A stretch of DNA of 52,008 nt, taken from positions 1-52,008 of the forward strand of contig CALULT010000014.1 in assembly GCA_944321565.1 (NCBI GenBank), given 5' to 3'. The DNA is from an uncultured Paraprevotella sp. GTDB lineage: Bacteria > Bacteroidota > Bacteroidia > Bacteroidales > Bacteroidaceae. This document shows, in pieces, positions 1 to 9,139 of this stretch (positions are counted from its first letter, which is position 1; each line of letters opens with the position of its first letter). The position numbers were made by a program, and so were the translations under genes. Under the pieces are notes generated by a model, which had not been told where the DNA came from, did no database searches, and saw only the letters and a list, made by a program, of their open reading frames with translations.

Positions 1-256
1 GCAAGGTACGCCCCCAACGGTCTGGCAAGGCATCCGAAAAGCACCCGAATATGTCTTTTCCCGGCTGCGTATATTGCATCCCGGGATAATTGTTCAAGTC
101 CTCACTCAGGAACAAATCGCCGTGCCTCCTCAACCATTCATCATGGAACGAGAAGCTATAGCTGTCGGAACCACGGAGCGATTCATACCCCAATTCTCCG
201 ACAAGCTCTATTTCCTTGAGCCAGTCAAAATCGGCATACACATAAAGTTTCTTCAT
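1..256 (-). CDS. hipA: HipA-family kinase toxin, N-terminal 85 residues (cut by window edge)
   Basis: The reverse strand opens at an ATG at 256 and stays open to base 1, so only about 85 residues are visible. The residues FSDALPDRWGR near the end match the conserved N-terminal subdomain motif of HipA serine/threonine kinases. In the known family these phosphorylate a cytosolic target, such as glutamyl-tRNA synthetase in E. coli, to induce growth arrest. The kinase core lies outside the window and cannot be judged. The start lies three bases behind the stop of the upstream helix-turn-helix gene, so the two are translationally coupled, which is the standard antitoxin-then-toxin layout. Full-length relatives are usually 300-440 residues. 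Confidence 0.8.
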   Translation of the reverse strand, partial: MKKLYVYADFDWLKEIELVGELGYESLRGSDSYSFSFHDEWLRRHGDLFLSEDLNNYPGMQYTQPGKDIFGCFSDALPDRWGRTL

Positions 257-259
257 CGC

Positions 260-559
260 CTATTCCTTTTTAGATGCCCGTTCCCTTGTCTTCAAGTTCA
301 AATCCTGCAATGCTTTTCCCAACTTGTCTTCCTTGGCCAGCCACAGGATGTCATCATCCAACTGCAGGGCGTAAAGCACCCGGAGATAAATGCCGATGGC
401 TACCGTTGGCGCACCTTTTTCTATGCGTGACACGGTTAGTGGAGAACAGGTTGCCCGTTCCGCCACCTGAGCCACGCTCAGATTCCTCTGCTCTCCCACC
501 ACTTGCATCTTTTGTTCCAATTTCCGTGGCAACTTGGTGCCCATTGTATTCTTAGTCAT
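260..559 (-). CDS. hipB: XRE-type helix-turn-helix antitoxin (HipB-like)
   Basis: A 99-residue protein with a single helix-turn-helix domain at about residues 17-70. Helix words are LSVAQVAERATCSPLTVSRIEKG and the tail is highly charged (quoted core: VAERATCSPLTVSRIEKG). By analogy with HipB it should bind operator DNA as a dimer, repress its own operon and neutralise the kinase encoded directly behind it. The start at 559 is preferred because a -7 box (578-585, minus strand) would put the transcript start roughly a dozen bases ahead of it; ATG at 544 is the alternative. The short gap to the toxin start and the shared strand support one transcript. Confidence 0.8.
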   Translation of the reverse strand: MTKNTMGTKLPRKLEQKMQVVGEQRNLSVAQVAERATCSPLTVSRIEKGAPTVAIGIYLRVLYALQLDDDILWLAKEDKLGKALQDLNLKTRERASKKE

Positions 560-577
560 AACTCATCATATAATATG

Positions 578-585
578 CAAAGATA
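578..585 (-). promoter_or_regulatory. Bacteroidetes -7 box for hipBA
   Basis: The minus strand reads TATCTTTG, a perfect TAnnTTTG -7 element. I see no good TTTG -33 box at the usual 19-21 bases upstream. A transcript from here would start near 571, giving a leader of about 12 bases before the antitoxin start. Confidence 0.55.
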
Positions 586-673
586 ATGCTTTTTATTTAT
601 TTAATGATAGGTTACATCAAAAATAATGGTTTACTTCCGAGAATACTTGCTGACCAAAAGAAACACATCCATA

Positions 674-740
674 CATTCCCTGAACTTGACTTTAAAGCCG
701 CACATATATATGCGGACAATAAAGTCAAGTTCAGGGAATG
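674..740. repeat. Nested perfect inverted repeat between hipBA and ispE
   Basis: Two perfect 21-base arms (674-694 and 720-740, beginning CATTCCCTGAACTTGACTTT) enclose 25 bases, which themselves hold a 5-base hairpin (CCGCA at 698-702, TGCGG at 711-715). It sits in a 416-base divergent spacer, upstream of both flanking promoters, so a terminator role is unlikely. No T-run follows on either strand. The rest of this spacer holds only the two promoters. Confidence 0.9.
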
Positions 741-865
741 AGAAAGGAACGAACATTTCTCTTTCTTCCCTTAATTTGCCTCCCTACTTTTATAACGAAA
801 CCTAAACTCGTGACACCATCCATCACTTTAGAGAAATAATTGGCGACATTATCACAAATAAACCT

Positions 866-873
866 TATCTTTG
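866..873 (+). promoter_or_regulatory. -7 box of the ispE promoter
   Basis: TATCTTTG matches TAnnTTTG exactly. The nearest upstream TTG (840-842) is slightly farther away than the usual spacing. Transcription would begin near 880, leaving a leader of roughly 95 bases before ispE. Confidence 0.5.
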
Positions 874-975
874 CATATCAACAAGAATGAAAACCTTGAG
901 ATTTTCGACCCCAAACCAACAGACTTTTAAGAATGTCTTTGGAAAAAACATATCAAAATTTCAAATATCACGACT

Positions 976-1848
976 ATGATTTGCCACCCCAACGCCAAAA
1001 TAAACCTTGGACTGAATATCACGGCACGCCGCCCGGATGGTTACCACGATTTGGAAACCATTTTTTACCCGATTCCCGTATGCGACACACTCCAAGTGGA
1101 AACCCTTGCCGACACGCCGGCTGCTATTTTCCCCGATGGATGTGTGCCGCACATGTCAACAATATCGGACTGTACCCTTTTCACAGCAGGCATTGCCATT
1201 GACTGCCCACCGGAAAAGAACTTACTCGTCAAAACAGTCCAATTATTGAAGCAGGATTTCGACCTCCCTCATATATATATATATATGTATAAGCAAATCC
1301 CTTTCGGGGCCGGTTTGGGAGGAGGCTCTGCAGACGCAGCCTTCATGGCCATAATACTCAACCGAATGTTTGCCTTAGGACTAAGTGACGAAGAACTGGA
1401 ACACCGCGTGTCGGCCATCGGTGCCGACTGCGCGTTTTTCGTACGCAACCGCCCAGTATTTGCCACTGGCATCGGCAATATCTTCACTCCTATCACCTTG
1501 TCGCTCTCTGGATGGTATCTTGTCCTTATCAAGCCGGACATCTTCGTGTCCACAAAAGAAGCTTACGCAAAAATACGCCCCCGACATCCAAAAGAATCCG
1601 TGACAGCCATCGTGCAACGTCCCGTAGAAACATGGCGCGACACTCTTGTCAACGACTTTGAAAAAGGCATTTTCGCACTTCATCCCGAAATTGCCACCAT
1701 CAAAGACAAACTTTACGAGTGCGGCGCAAGTTATGCATCCATGAGCGGCTCAGGCTCCAGTGTGTTCGGACTTTTCCGTCACGAGCCAAACGAAGCGGAA
1801 ATACAGGAACTATTTAGGAATTATTTCTGCCAGCAACACAAATTATAG
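976..1848 (+). CDS. ispE: 4-diphosphocytidyl-2-C-methyl-D-erythritol kinase
   Basis: A cytosolic GHMP-superfamily kinase of the MEP isoprenoid pathway; it phosphorylates the 2-hydroxyl of CDP-methylerythritol using ATP. The N-terminus PNAKINLGLNI and RRPDGYHDLETIFYP is diagnostic of IspE. The ATP-binding GHMP glycine loop PFGAGLGGGSADAAF lies at about residues 109-123, and a C-terminal GSGSSVFGLF motif is also present. Length 290 is slightly above the usual 270-285. The start at 976 puts the conserved PNAKINLGLN motif at residue 5, as in relatives. The strand just before the glycine loop is written by an (AT)8 tract, giving the unusual run IYIYMYK. Monocistronic: own promoter upstream and an intrinsic terminator at 1915-1954. 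Confidence 0.93.
   Translation: MICHPNAKINLGLNITARRPDGYHDLETIFYPIPVCDTLQVETLADTPAAIFPDGCVPHMSTISDCTLFTAGIAIDCPPEKNLLVKTVQLLKQDFDLPHIYIYMYKQIPFGAGLGGGSADAAFMAIILNRMFALGLSDEELEHRVSAIGADCAFFVRNRPVFATGIGNIFTPITLSLSGWYLVLIKPDIFVSTKEAYAKIRPRHPKESVTAIVQRPVETWRDTLVNDFEKGIFALHPEIATIKDKLYECGASYASMSGSGSSVFGLFRHEPNEAEIQELFRNYFCQQHKL
1271..1286 (+). repeat. (AT)8 microsatellite inside ispE
   Basis: Sixteen bases of pure AT dinucleotide repeat within the reading frame of ispE, directly before the codons for the GHMP loop. A slip of one unit would shift the frame. Confidence 0.9.
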
Positions 1849-1914
1849 CCTTCCTACAACCTCGCCTTTGCGCTGCATCAAATTATTTCTTCCATTTAAC
1901 CCATACAAGAATAG

Positions 1915-1954
1915 GGATTTTCCTATTGCAGAATAGGAAAAATCCTTTTTTTTT
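1915..1954 (+). terminator. Intrinsic terminator after ispE
   Basis: GGATTTTCCTATT (1915-1927) pairs with AATAGGAAAAATCC (1932-1945) with one bulged A, loop GCAG, followed by nine T (1946-1954). Confidence 0.85.
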
Positions 1955-1969
1955 GTTTCAGAAAAGCGC

Positions 1970-1977
1970 GATATTTG
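1970..1977 (+). promoter_or_regulatory. Possible -7 box for the gene at 2024
   Basis: GATATTTG differs from TAnnTTTG at its first base. The T-tract of the preceding terminator occupies the expected -33 area. Transcription would start near 1984, 40 bases before the start codon. Confidence 0.35.
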
Positions 1978-2023
1978 CAGCAGAGAAAAAGGAACAAAGT
2001 ACGAACAACTAAAGATAACGGAC

Positions 2024-3052
2024 ATGAAAAGGTTACTCGGACTGATGATAGCACTCCTCGCAGGACTGACCGGCATCCATGCCATGTCCTACGAAGAAGC
2101 CCGCGACAGGGCCAGGTTCCTCACGGACAAAATGGCGTATGAGCTCAACCTTAACGACCAACAATACAACGACGCCTATGAAATTAACCTGGACTACCTG
2201 ATGAACATCCGCACAGCAAGCGATGCCTCGGGCATTTATTTGGAATATCGCAATGCAGACCTGCGTTGCATCCTCTATGATTGGCAATATGCCTTGTTCC
2301 AGGCAGCCACCTATTTCTTCCGCCCCATTCTGTGGCGGGCCACCGGATGGTTCTTGCCTGTTTACACCATCTACTCCCCCACCCTGTTCTATTATGGCCC
2401 GCCAAGGGTCTATCACGTTTACCGCGGCGGACATTTCCGCTATCGCCATGAACATCGCGTGAGCTTCTATGCCAACCGACGTCCGGCATGGCACGGGGGA
2501 CTGAGAGGAGAAAGCCGCAGGCCGATTCCCGGAAGACCTGTTCCTCCACAAGGACATGGTGGAAACGGATTCCACTTCGAACCAGTCAGGCAACCGCAAC
2601 AGCGTCCAACAAAGCCGAACGACCATAAGGGAAACGGCTTCAGATTCGAACCCGTAGGTGTTCCGTCAGGAAACACCTACCGACCGAACAATACGGATAG
2701 GCCAACAAGTACGACTCGACCTGGAAATACAAATAAACCGGGTAACACCCCCGCGATACGGCCGGCAACCCCCAGACCCACTAGTTCCGCACGACTGGGA
2801 CAAACGATGTCCCGGCCGAGACAAACTCCGAATAACACAACGCAAAACAAACCGCGCGCCACGACTCCGGCCAACAACAGCCACTATACACGGAAAAGTT
2901 CCACGCGCACCACCGTAGGCCATTCTTCACGGCAATCCCATATACAACCATCAAGGCCTTCGGTACGTCCTAGAAACAATGCAACAAGACAACCGCATGG
3001 GACGGCAAGAAGAACTGCATCGCCCGCACGGACTCACAGGACAAGCCGGTAA
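2024..3052 (+). CDS. Secreted basic low-complexity protein of unknown function
   Basis: 342 residues. A signal peptide covers residues 1-20 (KRLLGLMIALLAGLTGIHA), so the product is exported. Residues 22-110 form a compact domain starting SYEEARDRARFLTDKMAYEL, which I recall as a conserved Bacteroides protein type without assigned function. From about residue 150 the chain becomes extremely rich in Arg, Pro, Thr, Asn and Ser and nearly free of acidic residues. It contains two copies of GNGF(H/R)FEPV at about residues 185 and 206. The tail looks disordered and strongly cationic, suited to contact with polyanions such as LPS or nucleic acid, but that is inference. It stands alone between two terminators. 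Confidence 0.75.
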   Translation: MKRLLGLMIALLAGLTGIHAMSYEEARDRARFLTDKMAYELNLNDQQYNDAYEINLDYLMNIRTASDASGIYLEYRNADLRCILYDWQYALFQAATYFFRPILWRATGWFLPVYTIYSPTLFYYGPPRVYHVYRGGHFRYRHEHRVSFYANRRPAWHGGLRGESRRPIPGRPVPPQGHGGNGFHFEPVRQPQQRPTKPNDHKGNGFRFEPVGVPSGNTYRPNNTDRPTSTTRPGNTNKPGNTPAIRPATPRPTSSARLGQTMSRPRQTPNNTTQNKPRATTPANNSHYTRKSSTRTTVGHSSRQSHIQPSRPSVRPRNNATRQPHGTARRTASPARTHRTSR

Positions 3053-3144
3053 GCCAACAGAATGCAAAAACATTCAAAGCAAACTATGAGAAGGTCTATA
3101 TAAAACAACTATGAAAAGTCGATGTTTGTTTCATTGACAATGAG

Positions 3145-3178
3145 AACGGCGGCCTTGTGATAAGGCTGCCGTTTTTTT
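3145..3178 (+). terminator. Intrinsic terminator after the gene at 2024
   Basis: AACGGCGGCCTT (3145-3156) pairs with AAGGCTGCCGTT (3162-3173) with one G-U pair, loop GTGAT, followed by a T-run to 3178. Confidence 0.85.
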
Positions 3179-3287
3179 CACCGCCAACGGGATTACACAA
3201 ACCGCCAAGCCCTGCCCATGCTGGCAAAGGGGCACAAAAAAATCCATTTTCCCCGCCAGTTTCGGCAAATCTTAGGAATTTGTTGCT

Positions 3288-3295
3288 TAACTTTG
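3288..3295 (+). promoter_or_regulatory. -7 box for the DUF3089-type gene
   Basis: TAACTTTG fits TAnnTTTG exactly. The transcript would start near 3302, about 22 bases before the start codon at 3324. The -33 region has only a weak TTTC. Confidence 0.5.
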
Positions 3296-3323
3296 CCGAC
3301 GGAAAAAGAAAAGGAATAATAGC

Positions 3324-4325
3324 ATGCATATCTACAACAAAAAAGTCACAATTAAAAAGACATGGTACATCGCCGTCTGTTTCGCGGCCATCGTCTTGTG
3401 GAATTGCTCGCCGTCAAAAGACACCTCCACAGAGGAATGTTTTATCCCAGTGAAAGACATCCTCCCCGAAAAACCGGACTATTCACAAACAGACAACTGG
3501 TACCGCATCCTGCGCGAAGGCACAAGGGCAGACGTGTTCTACATATTGCCCACATGCGTATGGGATTGGGTGAACGAAGCCGGAGACACGGTGCACTATG
3601 CCGATCCGCAGAACGAAGAACAACGCGAAGCCATGCTTCCATCGCTGGAACTGGCCGCAGACATTTTCAACAGCCATAACTTCTATTCCCCCTACTACCG
3701 CCAAACCACACTGGAGTCCTGGATGAAAGGCGACAGCATCATTGAAGCACGCTTTGCAAATGCCATGCCCGACATAACAGACGCATTCAACCACTATTTG
3801 GCCCATGACAACAACGGTCGGCCATTCATTCTGGCAGGATTCAGCCAAGGAGCAAAAGCCGTGGTGGAATTGCTCAAGACCCTGCCCGACGAAGCGCGCC
3901 AACGCCTGATAGCAGCGTATGTCATCGGATACCGTGTAACGGCAGAAGACCTCACACAACATCCAGAAATCCAAGCCGCCCGCGACTCGGCCGACACAGG
4001 GGTGACCATTTGCTATAATTCCGTGGCTTCGCCCGAAGCCATCAGCCCTGCCCTTTCGCCCAGCCAAATCTGCATCAATCCCGTGAACTGGCACACGGAC
4101 GGCACACCCGCCCAACTGAATGACACGGCAACCGTGAGAGTGGACTCGCTCCACCACGTCCTACTGGTAGAGGGATTGAACGAAACGCAGTATTTCCTCC
4201 CCTCGCTTGGCGGGCTGTTCAAGCTTGGAAATTACCATCTACAAGAATTGCTTTTCTACCAACCTCACCTGAGCCATAACGCCGCATTGCGCACACGAAG
4301 TTATTTCGGGAACACGGAAAAATAA
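3324..4325 (+). CDS. DUF3089-type alpha/beta-hydrolase-like lipoprotein
   Basis: 333 residues. The N-terminus has a basic stretch (KKTWYIAV), a hydrophobic core and a lipobox-like VLWNC with Cys at about 29, so a lipid-anchored envelope protein is likely. The body has the family words ADVFYILPTCVWDW and ILAGFSQGAKAVVELL; Ser174 in GFSQG is a typical alpha/beta-hydrolase nucleophile elbow, and a late NYHLQE histidine could complete a catalytic set. The layout matches the DUF3089 family, whose substrate is unknown to me. The gene is monocistronic; the tandem-repeat array starts 66 bases after its stop. Confidence 0.75.
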   Translation: MHIYNKKVTIKKTWYIAVCFAAIVLWNCSPSKDTSTEECFIPVKDILPEKPDYSQTDNWYRILREGTRADVFYILPTCVWDWVNEAGDTVHYADPQNEEQREAMLPSLELAADIFNSHNFYSPYYRQTTLESWMKGDSIIEARFANAMPDITDAFNHYLAHDNNGRPFILAGFSQGAKAVVELLKTLPDEARQRLIAAYVIGYRVTAEDLTQHPEIQAARDSADTGVTICYNSVASPEAISPALSPSQICINPVNWHTDGTPAQLNDTATVRVDSLHHVLLVEGLNETQYFLPSLGGLFKLGNYHLQELLFYQPHLSHNAALRTRSYFGNTEK

Positions 4326-4390
4326 CCAATCCGGACTCCCGCAAACCGTCCGCCAACAGCATATACCACTTAAGATTACAAACACACGAG

Positions 4391-4610
4391 AGTTTCAGGC
4401 CTTGAAACTCGGTGTTCCGGGCTTTGAAACTAGGTGTTCCAGGCTTTGAAACTCGGTGTTCCGGGCTTTGAAACTCGGTGTTCCGGGCTTTGAAACTCGG
4501 TGTTCCAGGCCTTGAAACTCGGTGTTCCAGGCTTTGAAACTCGGTGTTCCGGGCTTTGAAACTCGGTGTTCCAGGCCTTGAAACTCGGTGTTTCAGGCTC
4601 TGAAAATTTC
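4391..4610. repeat. Ten tandem 22-bp units (array 1)
   Basis: Ten head-to-tail units of exactly 22 bases fill most of the 384-base convergent spacer between 4325 and 4710. The inner unit reads TGTTCC(A/G)GGC(T/C)TTGAAACTCGG; differences are nearly all transitions at three positions. Each unit carries an imperfect hairpin, arms TTCCA/TGAAA around GGCTT; the first and last units have the purer TTTCA/TGAAA form. Because 22 is not a multiple of three, reading frames on the minus strand cross it with a 22-residue period and are not genes. No unique spacers, so not CRISPR. Confidence 0.95.
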
Positions 4611-4709
4611 CGCATGTAGGAAAAGTGAAACAAATCACCGCGCGGGTCATTGCAGTGCGGGGCAGCCATTCACACCCCGTCCTGCGCTCCCACGCTTCGG
4701 CAAAGAAAA

Positions 4710-5672
4710 TCAGTCTTCCTGCGGGGCATCATTACTCTCCTCCCCCGGCTCCAATCCTCCTGCGGCCTGATGCGCCTTGATTTTCCGAAGTTCGTCATGC
4801 AAGGTTTCCACAAACTTCTCGGCCAGCAAGGACTGCCTTTTCCCCTTAAGTGACAAAAGGCTGATGTGCATGTACTCCGCCTTTTCCTTGATGGGAATGG
4901 CCTTCAGGTCGGGACTGCTCAGCGTCACATCCTGGGAAAGAATTGAAATCCAATGCCCCGTCCGAATCATTTCGAGCAAAAGCGGAGTGCTATTCACCTC
5001 TATTTGCGGTTTCACTTTCACCTTATATTTCATAAACATGCGTTCAACCACCTTGCGGGTATATAAATCCTTTTCCAAAAGAATCACCTGGAACTCGTTC
5101 AAATCCTGCAGGGAAAAACGTTTCCGTATAGCCGCAGGATGGTTCTTATGAGCAATCACGCACAAAGGGAAACGCGCAAATTCGGCCTGCTCCGTCAGGG
5201 CGGTCACCTCCTGCGGAGTGTAACTCATCGCGAAATCTAGTTTGTTGGAGTTAATCAATTCCACCAATTCAAACACGGAGTGAGAATAGACAATGGAAAG
5301 CTCCGCCTGCGGAAAAGCCCGGGTAAACTTCAACACACATATATTCAATAAGGAAAAGAAGCTATAAATCACTCCTATCCTTATCCGTCCTGAATAGACA
5401 TGCTGCATTTCCTGCATGTGTTGAACCCCATATTCCACCTCTTCCAACGCCTTGCGGGCATGCCCCAGGAAATCCGCGCCGGAATCCGTCAGATAGACCT
5501 TCTTCCCCACACGGTCGAAAAGTGCCGTGCCCAACTCCCCCTCCAACTGCTTAATGCTTTGCGAAAGGGTGCTCTGCGTCACGAACAACTCCCGGGCGGC
5601 TTCCGTGAACGAAAGCACGTCGGCCAGCTTGACAAAGTATCTCAAAGGCGTAAGTTCCATTAGCAAATCCAA
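4710..5672 (-). CDS. LysR-family transcriptional regulator
   Basis: 320 residues. The N-terminal winged helix-turn-helix (LRYFVKLADVLSFTEAARELFVTQSTLSQSIKQLE, about residues 9-43; core FVTQSTLSQSIKQLE) is classic LysR. A linker helix follows, then a two-lobed effector-binding domain to about residue 295, and finally an acidic tail ending QAAGGLEPGEESNDAPQED. The family usually activates a divergently transcribed neighbour when it binds a small molecule. Here the divergent neighbour is the ATP synthase operon 270 bases away, but a housekeeping operon is not an obvious target and the effector is unknown. Start may be ATG 5672 or the in-frame ATG 5660 (MELTPLRYF), which resembles relatives more closely. 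Confidence 0.88.
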   Translation of the reverse strand: MDLLMELTPLRYFVKLADVLSFTEAARELFVTQSTLSQSIKQLEGELGTALFDRVGKKVYLTDSGADFLGHARKALEEVEYGVQHMQEMQHVYSGRIRIGVIYSFFSLLNICVLKFTRAFPQAELSIVYSHSVFELVELINSNKLDFAMSYTPQEVTALTEQAEFARFPLCVIAHKNHPAAIRKRFSLQDLNEFQVILLEKDLYTRKVVERMFMKYKVKVKPQIEVNSTPLLLEMIRTGHWISILSQDVTLSSPDLKAIPIKEKAEYMHISLLSLKGKRQSLLAEKFVETLHDELRKIKAHQAAGGLEPGEESNDAPQED

Positions 5673-5699
5673 TAGATAACATGAAAATTATTAATTATG

Positions 5700-5707
5700 C
5701 AAATTTA
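5700..5707 (-). promoter_or_regulatory. -7 box for the LysR gene
   Basis: Minus strand TAAATTTG matches TAnnTTTG. The transcript would begin near 5693, about 20-30 bases before the start codon. Confidence 0.5.
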
Positions 5708-5735
5708 CGGAAAAAAGAAATATACCATAACTTTG
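5704..5735 (+). promoter_or_regulatory. Candidate promoter of the ATP synthase operon
   Basis: TTTA (5704-5707), 20 bases, TAACTTTG (5728-5735): close to TTTG-N19-21-TAnnTTTG. It would give a leader of about 200 bases ahead of atpD. It overlaps the LysR promoter back to back. The rest of this 270-base spacer shows no gene I can support. Confidence 0.45.
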
Positions 5736-5921
5736 AAACAGGGAAAAGAAAGAACCCCCTAGGTTAAACAATGATAAAGGGAGAGAAAAAGAGCTGTGGA
5801 TGAATTTAAATAGTGTATAAGAATGTTGAGAAAACCAAGTTGGCATGACGCTTCCTTGAGAAGACAAAGGGAAATGGCCAATTTGGCGGACAAAAGGAAC
5901 ACGATAAGAACAAAAAAGTAA

Positions 5922-7466
<1,545 letters not shown>

Positions 7467-7473
7467 CGAGGCT

Positions 7474-7740
7474 ATGGATACGGGAAAAGACAATATCCAC
7501 CTGACCATCGTGACGCCGGAGAAAACCCTGTTCGACGGGATGGTGAAGTACGTGCGCCTGCCAGGCAGCGGCGGATTGTTCGGCGTATATTACAACCACG
7601 CACCGCTGATTTCGCCGCTAGACAAAGGCGAGGTCACTTACCGCCACGGTGAAACGAAGGAACATGTCGCCATCGAAAGGGGATTCGTGGAAGTGAGAAA
7701 CAACACTGTGGCCGTCTGCGTGACGGAAACGAAAAGCTGA
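7474..7740 (+). CDS. atpC: F1Fo ATP synthase subunit epsilon
   Basis: 88 residues, forming only the N-terminal beta-sandwich (LTIVTPEKTLFDGMVKYV, then the GVYYNHAPLISPL loop). The C-terminal helical hairpin that in E. coli inhibits ATP hydrolysis is absent, which I believe is normal for this phylum. The protein sits on the central stalk and couples gamma to the c-ring. The next gene, atpB, follows after 33 bases, leaving no room for the small extra gene that I recall between epsilon and a in some Bacteroides operons. Confidence 0.93.
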   Translation: MDTGKDNIHLTIVTPEKTLFDGMVKYVRLPGSGGLFGVYYNHAPLISPLDKGEVTYRHGETKEHVAIERGFVEVRNNTVAVCVTETKS

Positions 7741-7773
7741 ATCCGGGAAGTGTAAAGAAAGGACATTCAAAAC

Positions 7774-8835
7774 ATGAAAAGGATAAAATATCTGTTCATC
7801 ACAGCCATTGCCCTCATGGTGTTTGCCACAGGAACGGCCAAGGCAGAAAAGGACACGGGCATCGACGTTGCCGAAATCGTATTCGGGCACATCGAAGACT
7901 CGTACGAATGGCACATCACGAACATCGGTGGAAAGCCATTACGTATTCCACTACCGGTCATCGTGAAAAGTTCCACGGGATGGCACGTATTCTCCTCCGC
8001 GCGGTTAGAAAACGGAGCCGAATATGAGGGGCTGTATATTGCGAGTGAAGGTGCGAACGCCAAGAAAATCGTAGAACGCGATGCTTCGGGCAATGAAGTA
8101 CTTCCCTTGGACATCTCCATCACCAAGAACGTACTCGCACTATTCATCAACAGCGCGATATTGCTCATCGTCATGCTTTCTTGCGCCCGTTGGTATAAGC
8201 GGCACGAAGTGAGTAAAGGTGCTCCCAAAGGTGGTGTGGGCATGATTGAGGCTACGGTACTTTACATTTATGAAGATGTAATAAAAGCCAGCGTGGGAGC
8301 GCAATACCAACGTTATGCCCCCTATCTGCTTACGGCGTTTTTCTTCATCTTAGTGAACAACCTGATGGGATTGCTCCCGTTCTTTCCTGGTGGCGCCAAT
8401 GTGACGGGCAATATTGCCATCACGGTGGTGCTCGCATTGTTCACCTTCGTGCTGACCAACGTCACCGGGTCGAGGGAATATTGGAAAGACATCTTTTGGC
8501 CCGAAGTGCCTACATGGCTGAAAGCCCCTGTCCCGTTAATGCCCCTGATTGAATTCATCGGCGTGTTCACCAAACCCTTCACGTTGGCCATGCGACTTTT
8601 TGCCAACCTCATGGCCGGCCACGCAGGCATCCTGAGCATCGTATGCGTCATCTTCATCACCGCACAATTGGGGGCTGGCATCTGCGCTCCCATGAGCCTG
8701 ATTGCCGTCATCTTCGGCATCTTCCTCAATGCGCTCGAAGTGCTAGTGGCGTTCATCCAAGCCTATGTGTTCACACTCCTTTCGGCCATCTTCATCGGCA
8801 TGGCACATCCAAAGGCGGAAATAGAAAAGAAATAA
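7774..8835 (+). CDS. atpB: F1Fo ATP synthase subunit a
   Basis: 353 residues. Unlike the E. coli protein it starts with a cleavable-looking signal peptide (residues 1-24, ending TAKA) and a periplasmic domain of about 90 residues, a known Bacteroidetes trait. The membrane part starts near residue 125. The essential stator arginine is Arg274 in LAMRLFANLMAGH, which faces the c-ring carboxylate. The last helix (ALEVLVAFIQAYVFTLL) carries the conserved Glu/Gln residues of the half-channels. Second-stage Fo genes follow directly. Confidence 0.95.
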   Translation: MKRIKYLFITAIALMVFATGTAKAEKDTGIDVAEIVFGHIEDSYEWHITNIGGKPLRIPLPVIVKSSTGWHVFSSARLENGAEYEGLYIASEGANAKKIVERDASGNEVLPLDISITKNVLALFINSAILLIVMLSCARWYKRHEVSKGAPKGGVGMIEATVLYIYEDVIKASVGAQYQRYAPYLLTAFFFILVNNLMGLLPFFPGGANVTGNIAITVVLALFTFVLTNVTGSREYWKDIFWPEVPTWLKAPVPLMPLIEFIGVFTKPFTLAMRLFANLMAGHAGILSIVCVIFITAQLGAGICAPMSLIAVIFGIFLNALEVLVAFIQAYVFTLLSAIFIGMAHPKAEIEKK

Positions 8836-8872
8836 AAACAATAGAGTATTAACCATAAAAAAGAAAAAGATT

Positions 8873-9127
8873 ATGTTACTTACAGTATTATTGCAAGCTC
8901 TTGCAGGAAGCGGTCTTATCAAGTTAGGTGTAGCCATCGGCGCAGGCATCGCAGCCATCGGCGCAGGCATTGGCATTGGCAAAATCGGCGGTTCGGCCAT
9001 GGATGCCATTGCGCGCCAGCCGTCTTCCACCAATGACATCCGTACAAACATGATTTTGGCTGCCGCATTGATCGAAGGCGTAGCCCTGATTGCCATTGTC
9101 GTTTGTATCTTGGCTTTGTTTGTATAA
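8873..9127 (+). CDS. atpE: F1Fo ATP synthase subunit c
   Basis: 84 residues, two transmembrane helices joined by a polar RQPS loop (residues 48-51). The glycine-rich first helix (GIAAIGAGIGIG) packs the ring. The ion-binding carboxylate is Glu68 in the second helix. Residue 69 after it is Gly rather than the Ser/Thr of sodium-binding rings and the first helix lacks the matching Gln, so proton coupling is more likely; this is inference from motif only. Confidence 0.96.
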   Translation: MLLTVLLQALAGSGLIKLGVAIGAGIAAIGAGIGIGKIGGSAMDAIARQPSSTNDIRTNMILAAALIEGVALIAIVVCILALFV

Positions 9128-9139
9128 CCGGAATCGCTT

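Noticed and set aside
933-1202. 89-residue frame overlapping the start of ispE
   Set aside because: Out of frame with ispE and without any motif.
4391-4610. CRISPR array
   Set aside because: Units abut without unique spacers and no cas gene is nearby.
4219-4650. Repetitive 143-residue minus-strand frame (units like TEFQSLEHRVSRPGTPSF)
   Set aside because: It is translation of the 22-bp DNA array; the same array is open in another frame as well, which is expected for a repeat with no stop, not for a gene.
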